The notes under the pieces: model-generated
The model's input: only the letters and a program-made list of their open reading frames with translations
Told to the model about the DNA's origin: nothing
Database searches by the model: none
Part shown: positions 1 through 7,437 of the stretch, in pieces
Layout: every line of letters begins with the position of its first letter
How positions within the stretch are numbered: the stretch's first letter is position 1
Assembly: GCA_024169445.1 (NCBI GenBank)
Contig: JALKFA010000001.1
Span: 3,100,001 to 3,164,000, forward strand
Source: Buttiauxella agrestis ATCC 33320
GTDB lineage: Bacteria; Pseudomonadota; Gammaproteobacteria; Enterobacterales; Enterobacteriaceae
Direction: 5' to 3'
DNA: 64,000 nt
Program-made: the position numbers and the translations under genes

Positions 1-552
1 AATAACTCTGCGCTGGATGTCTGCCAGCAGAAGAAAGAGACACTGTGGTGTTTTATCCATCAGGCCCTGGCTCACGGTAGTATCGACCCGCAATCTATGC
101 GTAATGAGAATGTGCGGAAAGTGCTCACCCATAATCTGTTATCCGGGGTGAGTGAACTGCTGGAAAGTGCCCAGCCTGTCTCTTCTGAGGTTATCTCACG
201 CAAAATCAGTTACCAAAAGTTGGTGTCGCAAGCGCGTGACTGCGTGCTAAGCCGCACGTCGGAACCGTTAACGGTGCTCGACCTTTGTAATGAACTGCAC
301 GTTAGCCGCCGTACTTTGCAAAATGGCTTCCAGGCGGTGCTGGGTATCGGCCCGAATGCGTGGTTAAAAACCCTGCGCCTGAATGCCGTCCGACGTGAGT
401 TGATAAGCCCATGGTCGACCTGGAGCACAGTGAAAGATGCCGCTATGCAATGGGGTTTCTGGCATCTGGGGCAGTTTGCGACGGACTATCAACGGCTGTT
501 TCTTGAGAAACCTTCTGAGACGCTGCATTTGCGGCAACGGGATTTACAGTAA
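1..552 (+). CDS. eutR: EutR, ethanolamine operon AraC-type activator (5' end outside window)
   Basis: The reading frame is open from base 1, so the gene starts upstream of the window; only the last 183 residues are seen. The C-terminal half carries an AraC/XylS double helix-turn-helix: [18 protein letters not shown] is the first recognition region and [19 protein letters not shown] the second, including the GFWHLGQFA stretch typical of the family. Both this part and the preceding segment resemble E. coli EutR closely. EutR binds adenosylcobalamin and ethanolamine and activates the eut operon, where it is usually the last gene, so the eut genes are expected to the left (inference). An internal ATG at 97 is not the true start. 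The 3' flank is a REP element. Confidence 0.9.
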   Translation, partial: NNSALDVCQQKKETLWCFIHQALAHGSIDPQSMRNENVRKVLTHNLLSGVSELLESAQPVSSEVISRKISYQKLVSQARDCVLSRTSEPLTVLDLCNELHVSRRTLQNGFQAVLGIGPNAWLKTLRLNAVRRELISPWSTWSTVKDAAMQWGFWHLGQFATDYQRLFLEKPSETLHLRQRDLQ

Positions 553-604
553 AGGGGGATTTTCAGCGCTGCTACTTTAAAACGAAAAAGAGCACAAAGA
601 AAAT

Positions 605-676
605 GTCGGGTGACGCTGCGCTTACCCGACCAGGGAAATGCCGTTGTAGGGGGGATAAGCGCTAGCGTCATCCACC
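605..676. repeat. REP/BIME element (inverted pair)
   Basis: Two REP-like units lie in opposite orientation: GTCGGGTGACGCTGCGCTTA at 605-624, continuing to 630, and a GGATAAGCGCTAGCGTCATCC arm around 652-672. They lie between the convergent eutR and the minus-strand small gene, the usual place for such extragenic palindromes. The core is the same as in the copies at 33.08, 48.98 and 63.47 kb. Confidence 0.85.
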
Positions 677-682
677 AGTTTT

Positions 683-1117
683 TCAGGCTACATTTACAGT
701 ACGCAAAAAGCGCGGCGTTTTTAAATCATCTACCAGCGCATTAACCAGCCGCATCAATAAACCATTCAGTTGCTGCATTGTCTTCAACGGTAGCGAGCGG
801 CATAACATCGCTCGCGCAACAGCCTGGCAGTAATCACAAAGATCGTCGATATCCGCAAGCCATTTCGCATCGGGGAATTCAGACGGATCGTCAACCGATA
901 ATTGTTCAATACGTGCAGCGGATAATGGTTTATCCAGATTCTCTTTTATCGCTTCAATATGTGCATATACGTAATTGCACAGCGCTGCACATTCGGCTGG
1001 GTTTTCGCTATCGATTAATATATCGGTGAGTAATTCGCAGCGTTCGGCAAGATCGATAATGTCGAGGTTTTTGGTGTTAATTGAAATAGGTGTTAAGTAG
1101 TGAAGATAAGCAACCAT
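683..1117 (-). CDS. Unknown 144-aa cytosolic protein
   Basis: Not recognised. The frame encodes 144 residues without signal peptide or membrane segment, acidic and rich in Leu, Ala, Asp and Cys, and probably all-helical. An AAGGA ribosome site lies about 7 bases before the ATG, which supports the start. Codon use looks normal for the window. It is a single-gene unit between eutR and nudI, with a REP element behind it and two small hairpins in its leader. No catalytic motif can be seen. It is probably a real gene because of the ribosome site, length and lack of a better overlapping frame, but no function can be inferred. Confidence 0.6.
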   Translation of the reverse strand: MVAYLHYLTPISINTKNLDIIDLAERCELLTDILIDSENPAECAALCNYVYAHIEAIKENLDKPLSAARIEQLSVDDPSEFPDAKWLADIDDLCDYCQAVARAMLCRSLPLKTMQQLNGLLMRLVNALVDDLKTPRFLRTVNVA

Positions 1118-1176
1118 TTCGGCGTCCTTTCTAACGAATGAATGATTAAAAGTGATTTTCCGTCAGTGTGCAGGAC

Positions 1177-1205
1177 GCCAGGCCTGGCACCTGATTTCGC
1201 AGGTG
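1177..1205 (-). other. Two abutting palindromes in leader of the 144-aa gene
   Basis: GCCAGGCCTGGC (1177-1188) is a perfect 12-base palindrome. It abuts CACCTG-ATTTCG-CAGGTG (1188-1205), a perfect 6-bp hairpin. They lie 60-88 bases upstream of the minus-strand ATG at 1117, so they could be an operator or a leader structure. The role is not established. Confidence 0.4.
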
Positions 1206-1344
1206 CGTGGGTATATTATTGCTTTAAAAACGCATACGAAAGCGTGTGATTCAGATACTGGAAAGCCACTCGCAAAATATTTTTCTAAGCAAATTGAGTA
1301 ATCTGTTAAGGTCATACGGCGGCCATAAAACATAAGGAAATCCA

Positions 1345-1770
1345 ATGCGTCAGAGAGTTATCGTTTGCCCGATTATTGAAAATAATGGCGAAGTGCTGCT
1401 GTGTAAGATGGCGGACGATCGCGGTGTTTTTCCCGGCCAATGGGCGCTATCTGGCGGAGGAATGGAACCTGGGGAGAAAATGGAAGAGGCGTTATTGCGC
1501 GAAATCCAGGAAGAGCTGGGGGCTGAGTTACAGATAACCCGCATCAAACCCTGGACCTTTGCGGATGATGTGCGAGTGAAGACCTATGCTGATGGTAGCA
1601 AAGAAGAAATCTACATGATTTATCTGTTGTTCGATTGCATCAGCGCCAATCGCCAGGTCACTTTTAATGAAGAGTTTCAGGAAATCGCCTGGGTCAAACC
1701 GTCAGACCTGAACAACTATGATTTAAACGAAGCGACCAGAATCACCTTTACCAGGAAAGGATGGCTTTGA
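1345..1770 (+). CDS. nudI: NudI, Nudix (pyrimidine deoxy)nucleoside triphosphatase
   Basis: 141 residues, same length and near-identical start ([20 protein letters not shown]) as E. coli NudI/YfaO. The Nudix box is complete: [23 protein letters not shown], at about residues 38-60, with the REIQEEL metal-binding glutamates. The family hydrolyses (deoxy)nucleoside triphosphates, preferring pyrimidine deoxynucleotides such as dUTP and dTTP, to the monophosphate plus pyrophosphate. An AAGGA site precedes the ATG. It stands alone on the plus strand; the next gene starts 35 bases downstream and is functionally unrelated. Confidence 0.93.
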   Translation: MRQRVIVCPIIENNGEVLLCKMADDRGVFPGQWALSGGGMEPGEKMEEALLREIQEELGAELQITRIKPWTFADDVRVKTYADGSKEEIYMIYLLFDCISANRQVTFNEEFQEIAWVKPSDLNNYDLNEATRITFTRKGWL

Positions 1771-1805
1771 CCGCTGTTTAACACTTCGCCGAATTAAGGA
1801 ACGCG

Positions 1806-3125
1806 ATGCGTAAACTACTCATCTGGCTGATTCTCACGGTGCTTTCTGGCGGCGGCGTGGTTATCTATGCGTTACATCAGCAGTATGAGGAACAAAGCGC
1901 CGAGTTTCGTATTTTGTACCGCGATATCACGGTTAAACTTGCGCAAAATGATGTGATCCTCGCGCTGCTCTCGAACAGCAGCGACCCGAAAGTCGTGCAG
2001 CAAAAATTCCCCTATATTCTGCGCTGGCAAACACAGCCTCATAATCCTCCGCGACCAGATATAAACCCAGCACGCGCCGGGACTTACTGGATAAATTCTC
2101 CGCAAGGCTCTCTGTTAATTGATTTACCCGGTTTACTGGCTGATTTTGTCCGTTCACAGAAGTTTCACCACTTTAGCCTGAGCTGGCAGGGAGCACCGCT
2201 TCTTATGCAAGGCGCAGAGGGAACTGACGACTGGTGGCGCTGGGAAAAACAGATTACCAGCCCATCTCAGCCATTAAGTCTGACAGTCACCAATAACCCT
2301 GACTGGCGAAATTTACCCTGGCTTTTAATGGTGCTGGTGGGCCTTTTCTGGGCGGTTGTTATCTACTTTTATAATCAGTACCAGAAGACAAAACGCCAAC
2401 GCAATATTGCCGATTTACGTGCGCATTTCTCTGAGTTGTCACGGCTTAATGCGATGGGGGAAATAGCCGCAGGCATGGTGCATGAGCTGAATCAGCCGCT
2501 CACCGCCATTCTTAGTTATTCGCAAACCGCACAGCGCCTTATTGCACAACAACAGGCTGAAAAGGCGCTTCCACTGCTGGATGCCTCCGTTACCCAGACA
2601 AAACGCATTAGCGCGTTGCTGCGAACCTTCCGCGAGAAATTACACAGTGATGAACAGGCGTTGCAGCCTGTGGATTTGCGCCGGGTTTGGGAGCATGTGG
2701 TAACGCTGCTGGGCAATGAAATCCAGCGTGGCAAAGTCACCGTGATAAACAACATTCCTGATTCACTGCCACCGTTAATGGCGTCTCCACTTGGGATTGA
2801 ACAGATATTCCATAATTTGCTCAACAATGCGATTCAGGCACAGCAGCAAATACCTGCGGGTAAAGCCTGGGTAAGAATCAATGCAAGTCAAAGTGAAAAC
2901 AGTATTGTTTTAACCGTTACCGATGGCGGCCCAGGGCTTACGGAGCAGGCACTGGAGCAAGTATTTATGCCTTTCTTCACGACTCGAAAAGAAGGGCTGG
3001 GGTTAGGAATGGCGTTGACCGAAACGCTGGTACAACGGCTTAACGGCAGCATTCAGGCAGAAAATAGCCCCAATGGCGGAGCGTGTTTTACCCTGATATT
3101 TCCCTTTGCTCAACAGGAGGCATGA
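1806..3125 (+). CDS. Membrane sensor histidine kinase, FixL-like output domain
   Basis: 439 residues. TM1 is at about 5-22, a periplasmic region of about 145 residues follows, and TM2 is at about 172-190 (LLMVLVGLFWAVVIYF). The cytoplasmic part has a HisKA H-box (MVHELNQPLTAIL, phosphorylated His226), an N-box (NLLNNAIQA, 337-345), a G1 box (DGGPG, 373-377) and a G2 box (GLGLG, 397-401). The H-box type, HELNQPL, is that of the FixL/NtrB/DctB group. The periplasmic sensor matches no domain I know. The stop overlaps the start of the response regulator, so the two are translationally coupled. The signal is unknown; the downstream HbpS-like gene suggests haem or redox stress (inference). TAAGGA precedes the ATG. 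Confidence 0.88.
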   Translation: MRKLLIWLILTVLSGGGVVIYALHQQYEEQSAEFRILYRDITVKLAQNDVILALLSNSSDPKVVQQKFPYILRWQTQPHNPPRPDINPARAGTYWINSPQGSLLIDLPGLLADFVRSQKFHHFSLSWQGAPLLMQGAEGTDDWWRWEKQITSPSQPLSLTVTNNPDWRNLPWLLMVLVGLFWAVVIYFYNQYQKTKRQRNIADLRAHFSELSRLNAMGEIAAGMVHELNQPLTAILSYSQTAQRLIAQQQAEKALPLLDASVTQTKRISALLRTFREKLHSDEQALQPVDLRRVWEHVVTLLGNEIQRGKVTVINNIPDSLPPLMASPLGIEQIFHNLLNNAIQAQQQIPAGKAWVRINASQSENSIVLTVTDGGPGLTEQALEQVFMPFFTTRKEGLGLGMALTETLVQRLNGSIQAENSPNGGACFTLIFPFAQQEA

Positions 3126-3739
3126 TGGCGCAATGTATCTACCTAATTGATGACGATGAAGCGATACGCTTTTCGCTAAGCGCACTTCTGGCGACCATGG
3201 GATGGGAAACGAAGGTTTTTGAAAGCGTGCAGTGTTTTATGGAAGCAGAGCCTGATGTGCAAAACCTGAACGGTTGTTTACTGCTGGATATTCGCATGCC
3301 AGGAAAGTCAGGCATTACGTTGCTTGAGAACTGGCAGCAAATGGGGAGCACTTTGCCAATCATTATGATGACGGGTCACGGCAGTATCGATCTTTGCCGT
3401 CGTGCATTTAAAAATGGCGCGTTTGAGTTTCTTACCAAGCCAGTTGATGCAGATTTGCTGATTGAAACAGTGGGGGCGGCACTCGAACAACAGAAACTCA
3501 GCCAGCAACAGCGTGAAAATCAGGCCGATTTACAGGCGAAACTGGCGACTCTTTCTGCCCGCGAGCATGAAGTGATGGCGCTTATCATGCAGGGGAAATC
3601 GAACAAAGAGATGGCTCGCGATCTTTCGCTGTCTCCACGAACCGTGGAAGCGCACCGCGCGAGTTTGTTTGCCCGGCTAGAAATAAACTCACTGGCGAAG
3701 CTGATTAAAATCTACGGTGGTTTAAAAGGAACTACGTAA
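3125..3739 (+). CDS. FixJ-family response regulator (REC + LuxR HTH)
   Basis: 204 residues from the second of two adjacent ATGs. AGGAGG at 3115-3120 sits 4 bases before ATG 3125 but only 1 base before ATG 3122, so 3125 is preferred. An upstream in-frame ATG at 3083 lies deep in the kinase and is unlikely. The receiver domain has acidic DDDE at 10-12, phosphoacceptor Asp55 in DIRMPG, Thr83 and Lys105. The C-terminal LuxR helix-turn-helix is at about 140-195 (SAREHEVMALIMQGKSNKEMA ... SPRTVEAHR). Domain order and short linker match FixJ/NarL-type activators that dimerise on phosphorylation. It is partner to the kinase just upstream and probably controls the HbpS-like gene that follows (inference). 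Confidence 0.88.
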   Translation: MAQCIYLIDDDEAIRFSLSALLATMGWETKVFESVQCFMEAEPDVQNLNGCLLLDIRMPGKSGITLLENWQQMGSTLPIIMMTGHGSIDLCRRAFKNGAFEFLTKPVDADLLIETVGAALEQQKLSQQQRENQADLQAKLATLSAREHEVMALIMQGKSNKEMARDLSLSPRTVEAHRASLFARLEINSLAKLIKIYGGLKGTT

Positions 3740-3742
3740 AAT

Positions 3743-3760
3743 TACCTGGTTTACCAGGTA
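3743..3760. promoter_or_regulatory. 18-bp perfect inverted repeat, candidate operator
   Basis: TACCTGGT-TT-ACCAGGTA has perfect 8-bp arms. It sits 4 bases after the response-regulator stop and about 80 bases before the HbpS-like start. There is no following T-run, so a binding site fits better than a terminator. It is a candidate target of the adjacent FixJ-type regulator. Confidence 0.45.
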
Positions 3761-3840
3761 TTCGCCCGAATGGTTTCGCATCGCACGGTTGGTTACCTTA
3801 ACTCCTGTAAATTAATCACTCCGAGTTGAGGGAAGAAACC

Positions 3841-4344
3841 ATGAAAAAATCAATCTTGTTAGCGGCTGTTCTGTTCAGTGGTGCCGCAGCAATGCCTGCA
3901 TTCGCCAGCAACGTGCTGAGCGAAAAGAACCTCTCACTCGAGTTTGCCGATAAGCTCGCACAGAGCGCAATCCAGGCCTGTAGCGCTAAAAACTACAACG
4001 TGGCGGTAACGGTTGTTGACCGCGCGGGTGTGGTGAAAATTGTTAAACGCATGGATAACGCAGGTCCGCATACTGTAGAAGCCAGCCGTATGAAAGCATA
4101 CACCGCGCTGACTACCAAAAATGCCACCGGTGATGTTATGAAGAGTGCACAGGATAACGCCGGTGCGCAGAATATGCGTGATATCCCTGGCTTCTTATTA
4201 TTGGGCGGTGGAGTTCCTGTCAAAGTCGATAACCAGACTATTGGCGCTATTGGTATTGGCGGCGCACCTGGCGGGCATTTGGATCAGCAATGTGCGGTTG
4301 ACGCGCTCGAAGCAAATAAATCACTGCTCAATACTTCCGCTTAA
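3841..4344 (+). CDS. Secreted HbpS/GlcG-family haem-binding protein
   Basis: 167 residues from ATG 3841, chosen because GAGGGAAG lies just upstream; a TTG at 3826 is in frame but lies within that ribosome site. A Sec signal peptide occupies residues 1-22 (MKKSILLAAVLFSGAAAMPAFA, cleaved before SN). The mature part is a single GlcG/HbpS domain: VAVTVVDRAGVVKIVKRMD, a region of Ala/Thr-rich helix, GFLLLGGGVPVKV and IGAIGIGGAPGGHLDQQC near the end. In Streptomyces, HbpS is an extracellular haem-binding partner of the sensor kinase SenS, which makes its position after a two-component pair notable. Periplasmic location is inferred from the signal peptide. A strong hairpin follows. Confidence 0.85.
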   Translation: MKKSILLAAVLFSGAAAMPAFASNVLSEKNLSLEFADKLAQSAIQACSAKNYNVAVTVVDRAGVVKIVKRMDNAGPHTVEASRMKAYTALTTKNATGDVMKSAQDNAGAQNMRDIPGFLLLGGGVPVKVDNQTIGAIGIGGAPGGHLDQQCAVDALEANKSLLNTSA

Positions 4345-4360
4345 TAATCCATCCATTTTG

Positions 4361-4398
4361 TTTAAGTTGCAGGTCTATTATATAGCCTGCAACTTAAA
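4361..4398 (+). terminator. Terminator-like hairpin after HbpS-like gene
   Basis: TTTAAGTTGCAGG and CCTGCAACTTAAA form a perfect 13-bp stem around a 12-base loop, 17 bases after the stop. The downstream T-run is short, so termination efficiency is uncertain. Confidence 0.65.
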
Positions 4399-4561
4399 TT
4401 ATTTCAGCTATAAGTTGTATCTCACGCGCTATATAAAACAGCCTTGAATCCAGCGCACCTTGCCCATGAACTCTTTTTTTGTCAAAATAACGGCGTAAGC
4501 GTCAAATACTTTAAGTATTACACGGACGTTATTTATACAGATATGAGTTTATGGAGCTATA

Positions 4562-4723
4562 ATGAAGTATGTACTTGCACTTATGTTGGGCGTGGTATTA
4601 TCCGGTTGTACAGCTAATGACTGGGTAGATGCTGCTGGTGGCATAATGCAGGCTAAAGATAGCCATGAAAAAGACAGCAGGAATAAGCGTATAAAAGCGG
4701 CTAATAAGGCTGCAGGTTACTAA
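4562..4723 (+). CDS. Very small lipoprotein (53 aa), missed by usual length cut-offs
   Basis: The ATG at 4562 opens a 53-codon frame: MKYVLALMLGVVLSGC, then TANDWVDAAGGIMQ and a Lys-rich tail ending NKAAGY. The signal is a classic type II one: Lys2, a hydrophobic core and lipobox LSGC with Cys16 as lipidation site. Thr follows the Cys, so sorting to the outer membrane is expected by the +2 rule. TATGGAGC before the ATG provides a ribosome site. A hairpin at 4746-4775 lies just downstream. The mature part of only 38 residues resembles entericidin-like or other tiny stress lipoproteins, but no family can be assigned. Confidence 0.7.
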   Translation: MKYVLALMLGVVLSGCTANDWVDAAGGIMQAKDSHEKDSRNKRIKAANKAAGY

Positions 4724-4745
4724 TATTTAGAGAAATTCACACATC

Positions 4746-4775
4746 CCTCTTCTGACTGTATAGAGTGAGAAGAGG
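4746..4775. terminator. Hairpin between small lipoprotein genes
   Basis: CCTCTTCT and AGAAGAGG form a perfect 8-bp stem with a 14-base loop, located between the convergent small genes at 4723 and 4795. It is probably a shared weak terminator. Confidence 0.5.
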
Positions 4776-4794
4776 AATGATCTTTTATGATGAC

Positions 4795-5109
4795 TTACTG
4801 GCTAAATACTCCTTTGGCTCTCGCCTGTTGGCAGGAGATATAGCCATAATGTTTGCGGTTTCCATTCTCATCGAATGCCACATAAAAAGGCATTGTCTCA
4901 GCATCTTTTTTTAGCGTGTAATTGATGCAAGTCCCATTGATTTCTGGAACATTCATCTCACTGTCTGGTTTCCCACCCGCTGCAATAACGGAGCTTTTTG
5001 TCGCATTAGTCGCGTACGTCGCTTGTACTAACGGATCATTATCAAACTTCATAAAACTGAAACTACAGGCACTTAATAAAGGCACAATTATAAAAGGTGT
5101 ATAGCGCAT
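4795..5109 (-). CDS. Predicted outer-membrane lipoprotein, 104 aa, unknown role
   Basis: 104 residues beginning MRYTPFIIVPLLSACSFSFM; LLSAC is the lipobox with Cys15 acylated and Ser at +2. The mature part contains two more cysteines (GTCINYTL and YISCQQA), possibly a disulfide, and the pattern AGGKPDSEMNV ... YTLKKDAETMPFYVAFDENGN. The short strand-rich pattern is reminiscent of SmpA/OsmE-like small lipoproteins, but I cannot assign it. GGATAT just before the ATG is a plausible ribosome site. It forms a convergent pair with the 53-residue lipoprotein gene. Confidence 0.7.
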   Translation of the reverse strand: MRYTPFIIVPLLSACSFSFMKFDNDPLVQATYATNATKSSVIAAGGKPDSEMNVPEINGTCINYTLKKDAETMPFYVAFDENGNRKHYGYISCQQARAKGVFSQ

Positions 5110-5288
5110 TGAATATCCTTCCGTAGAATATAATTACCAACAAAATTAAAATTAACGAACGGATTTTTCTTGCTCGTTAAAGCCACTTTCTCATATATAT
5201 TAAGCGTATGAAGGACTCAGTACAATTACCGGGCTAATGGTCACGGTATTTAACAAAATGAAGAACAGGGGATATTGTCGCTGGGCAT

Positions 5289-5313
5289 AAAAAAGCCCCG
5301 CAGATGCGAGGCT
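5289..5313 (-). terminator. Rho-independent terminator of the 68-aa secreted protein gene
   Basis: Read on the minus strand, AGCCTCGC-ATCT-GCGGGGCT is followed by TTTTT. The stem is 8 bp with one mismatch. It lies 86 bases after the minus-strand stop at 5399. Confidence 0.75.
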
Positions 5314-5398
5314 CACGGACAGGGGAATATGTTAATCGAACACACCGTTAATGACGGAGGTCACAATGGCCATGCTTAAAGCAATAAGCACCAAATCA

Positions 5399-5605
5399 TT
5401 ACCCACCGCTTGCCATGATCCTCATTCGACTTTCCGTTACCCTGGCCCCGCTTTTAGCACTATTGCCATGGTTACCGCTATTACCACTGTTACCGTGATT
5501 ACCGCCACCATTGCCGTTGCCCGGGTTTGCATAAACGGGGGCGGCAAGGACAGTCAGAGAAATAACCGCCGCAAATGCAGTTTTGAGGGTGCGACGCTTA
5601 ATCAT
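5399..5605 (-). CDS. Small secreted Gly/Asn-rich protein (68 aa)
   Basis: Start at 5605 is preferred because AAGGA lies 9 bases upstream; a longer in-frame start at 5635 lacks one. The product begins MIKRRTLKTAFAAVISL with signal cleavage after VYA. The mature protein is then dominated by short GN/GNS/GNH repeats (residues about 25-46) and a basic tail. Such low-complexity, soluble, probably periplasmic or secreted proteins are found singly in enterobacteria; no function is known to me. It has its own terminator. Base composition within the repeat is constrained by Gly and Asn codons. Confidence 0.7.
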   Translation of the reverse strand: MIKRRTLKTAFAAVISLTVLAAPVYANPGNGNGGGNHGNSGNSGNHGNSAKSGARVTESRMRIMASGG

Positions 5606-5819
5606 GATGCTTATTCCTTTAGGGGAAATACACACTTTGAAAATATGACGAGGTTATAACCTTAACAATCTTATGTTTTCTTATTTTTAAATACAGTTGC
5701 ATGAATGACCTAACCATCAGATTTAAGTTGAGAAAAATTTACTCAAGCTATGAGTTAGAATTGTTCACATGCCTGTCGCATTCAGTGACTTTCACGATAA
5801 GGAAGTAAGGAAAAATATT

Positions 5820-6647
5820 ATGGACATTAGCGGGTTCACACTCTGGTTAGATCGCTGGAACCTCATTCCAGATGGTACGCCGTACACAACCCATACCTCC
5901 AAACTCTTGCCTGTTGAGACAATAACAGGAGGTATGAAAGCCATGCTTAAAATCACAGATGATGCGGATGAGCAATCCGGTAATGCTCTAATGTCATGGT
6001 GGGAAGGAAATGGCGCAGCACAGGTTATTGCATATAAAAATGAAGCCATTCTTCTCGCACGCGCAATGGGGGAGGCATCACTCTCCTCTATGTCCCGGGA
6101 AGGTCAGGATGCTGAGGCGTGTCGGATTTTATGCTTTACAGCAAACAGACTTCACACCACCCCAAAACGGCCTTTACCACAACTTCCGACTCTGGCTGAG
6201 TGGTTTTGTCCTCTTCAATCAGCAGCCCAGCTGTATGGAGGCATCCTGTCGCGTAGCGCTGAAATAGCAGAAGAGTTGTTATCGACTCCACAAGAGTTGG
6301 TCGTATTACATGGCGACTTACATCATGAGAACGTTCTTGATTTCGGTGCCTCAGGCTGGCTGGCCATTGATCCAAAAGGAATCATCGGAGAACGAGGTTT
6401 CGACTTTGCCAATATTTTTACCAATCCGGATCTTGGCAATCCCATACCCCGGGTTGCTACTGTCCCAGGAATATTTAAACAACGACTGAATCTGGTTAGC
6501 GAAATGGCGGGCCTTGATAGAGAGCGTCTACTCAAATGGATCATTGCGTGGTGCGGACTCTCAACAACATGGTCACTCGAGAGCAACGAAACAGCATCCA
6601 TAGCATTAGAAGTTGCAGCGCTGGCAGTGTCCGAACTGAATCAGTGA
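5820..6647 (+). CDS. APH(6)-like aminoglycoside/hydroxyurea phosphotransferase
   Basis: 275 residues from ATG 5820, preceded by GTAAGGA; an upstream ATG at 5769 lacks a ribosome site. The family is the streptomycin/hydroxyurea kinase group (APH(6)), with a protein-kinase-like fold. The catalytic loop is VVLHGDLHHENVL with Asp166 and Asn171, and the metal-binding Asp184 lies in LAIDPKG; Lys44 in AMLKIT is the likely nucleotide-binding lysine. These enzymes transfer phosphate from ATP to streptomycin or hydroxyurea. Chromosomal homologues are common in Gram-negatives and do not prove clinical resistance. The natural substrate is unknown. No transposon ends or integrase flank it. Confidence 0.8.
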   Translation: MDISGFTLWLDRWNLIPDGTPYTTHTSKLLPVETITGGMKAMLKITDDADEQSGNALMSWWEGNGAAQVIAYKNEAILLARAMGEASLSSMSREGQDAEACRILCFTANRLHTTPKRPLPQLPTLAEWFCPLQSAAQLYGGILSRSAEIAEELLSTPQELVVLHGDLHHENVLDFGASGWLAIDPKGIIGERGFDFANIFTNPDLGNPIPRVATVPGIFKQRLNLVSEMAGLDRERLLKWIIAWCGLSTTWSLESNETASIALEVAALAVSELNQ

Positions 6648-7060
6648 ACATGCAGTCTCGAGTTAAATGCCCATAGGCCACCTGTCTGGATCTTGCAACA
6701 GGAAGTGTTGAGGCTATTTTCACGTCACCAGATTAAGCAGAAATAGTTAAATTGTTGATGTTGCAGTAAATCGTTGTTTTCAGACATTTTAGGTTACCTA
6801 TCGCATAAATCGGTATTCTCTATACATCTTTTACTTTCTATCACCTAATCATTCGCCCGGCATTTAAATCCTTCTCAATTCAGTGGCTTAAATAGCTCTT
6901 TTCACCACCTGCAAGACTTTCAGTAGGGTCTATCCTTAGTTAAGACGCCTAAAAATGCAGCATTTTTCGAATACCCCTGTTATCAGGATGTTGTATTGAT
7001 AATAGTTATCATTAACATGGGGTGTAGGCCTTTAGGCGCCAAAACATTAAGAGGTGAACT
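6648..7060. other. 413-bp intergenic region carrying the suf control region
   Basis: No convincing gene is present. The right half is AT-rich upstream DNA of sufA, with the Fur-like box at 6998-7016 about 45 bases before the start. The left half holds nothing I can identify. Confidence 0.6.
6998..7016. promoter_or_regulatory. Fur box upstream of sufA
   Basis: GATAATAGTTATCATTAAC matches the 19-bp Fur consensus GATAATGATAATCATTATC at 15 positions. The suf operon is repressed by Fur-Fe(II) in E. coli, so a box here is expected and implies induction by iron starvation. Confidence 0.75.
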
Positions 7061-7429
7061 ATGGATGTGCAAACCGGTAGCTTCGATCCCAGTGAATTTG
7101 CCTGGAAGGGACTGACGTTGACCCCTGATGCGTGCTCACATATTCGCAAACTGGCAAGCCAGCAACCTGGATTTTTGGGTGTGCGTTTGGGGATTAAACA
7201 GACAGGTTGTGCAGGGTTTGGCTATGTACTGGACACCGTAAAAGAACCAAAACCCGGCGATCTCCTTTTTGAAACAGACGGCGCAAAGCTGTGGGTGCCA
7301 CTTTCAGCCATGCCGTTTATCGACGGAACGCAAGTCGATTATGTGCGCGAAGGATTAAACGAAATATTCAAATTCAACAACCCGAAAGCCCAGCACGAAT
7401 GTGGCTGTGGTGAAAGCTTTGGGGTGTAG
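7061..7429 (+). CDS. sufA: SufA, A-type Fe-S carrier
   Basis: 122 residues, the usual length. It is an HesB/IscA-type scaffold/carrier with the three conserved cysteines: one in [13 protein letters not shown] and two in the C-terminal CGCGESF. SufA takes clusters from SufBC2D and passes them to apo-proteins. It is the first gene of sufABCDSE and the GAGGTG before the ATG fits. The upstream Fur box suggests iron regulation. sufB follows 8 bases after the stop. Confidence 0.97.
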   Translation: MDVQTGSFDPSEFAWKGLTLTPDACSHIRKLASQQPGFLGVRLGIKQTGCAGFGYVLDTVKEPKPGDLLFETDGAKLWVPLSAMPFIDGTQVDYVREGLNEIFKFNNPKAQHECGCGESFGV

Positions 7430-7437
7430 GCGGGATT

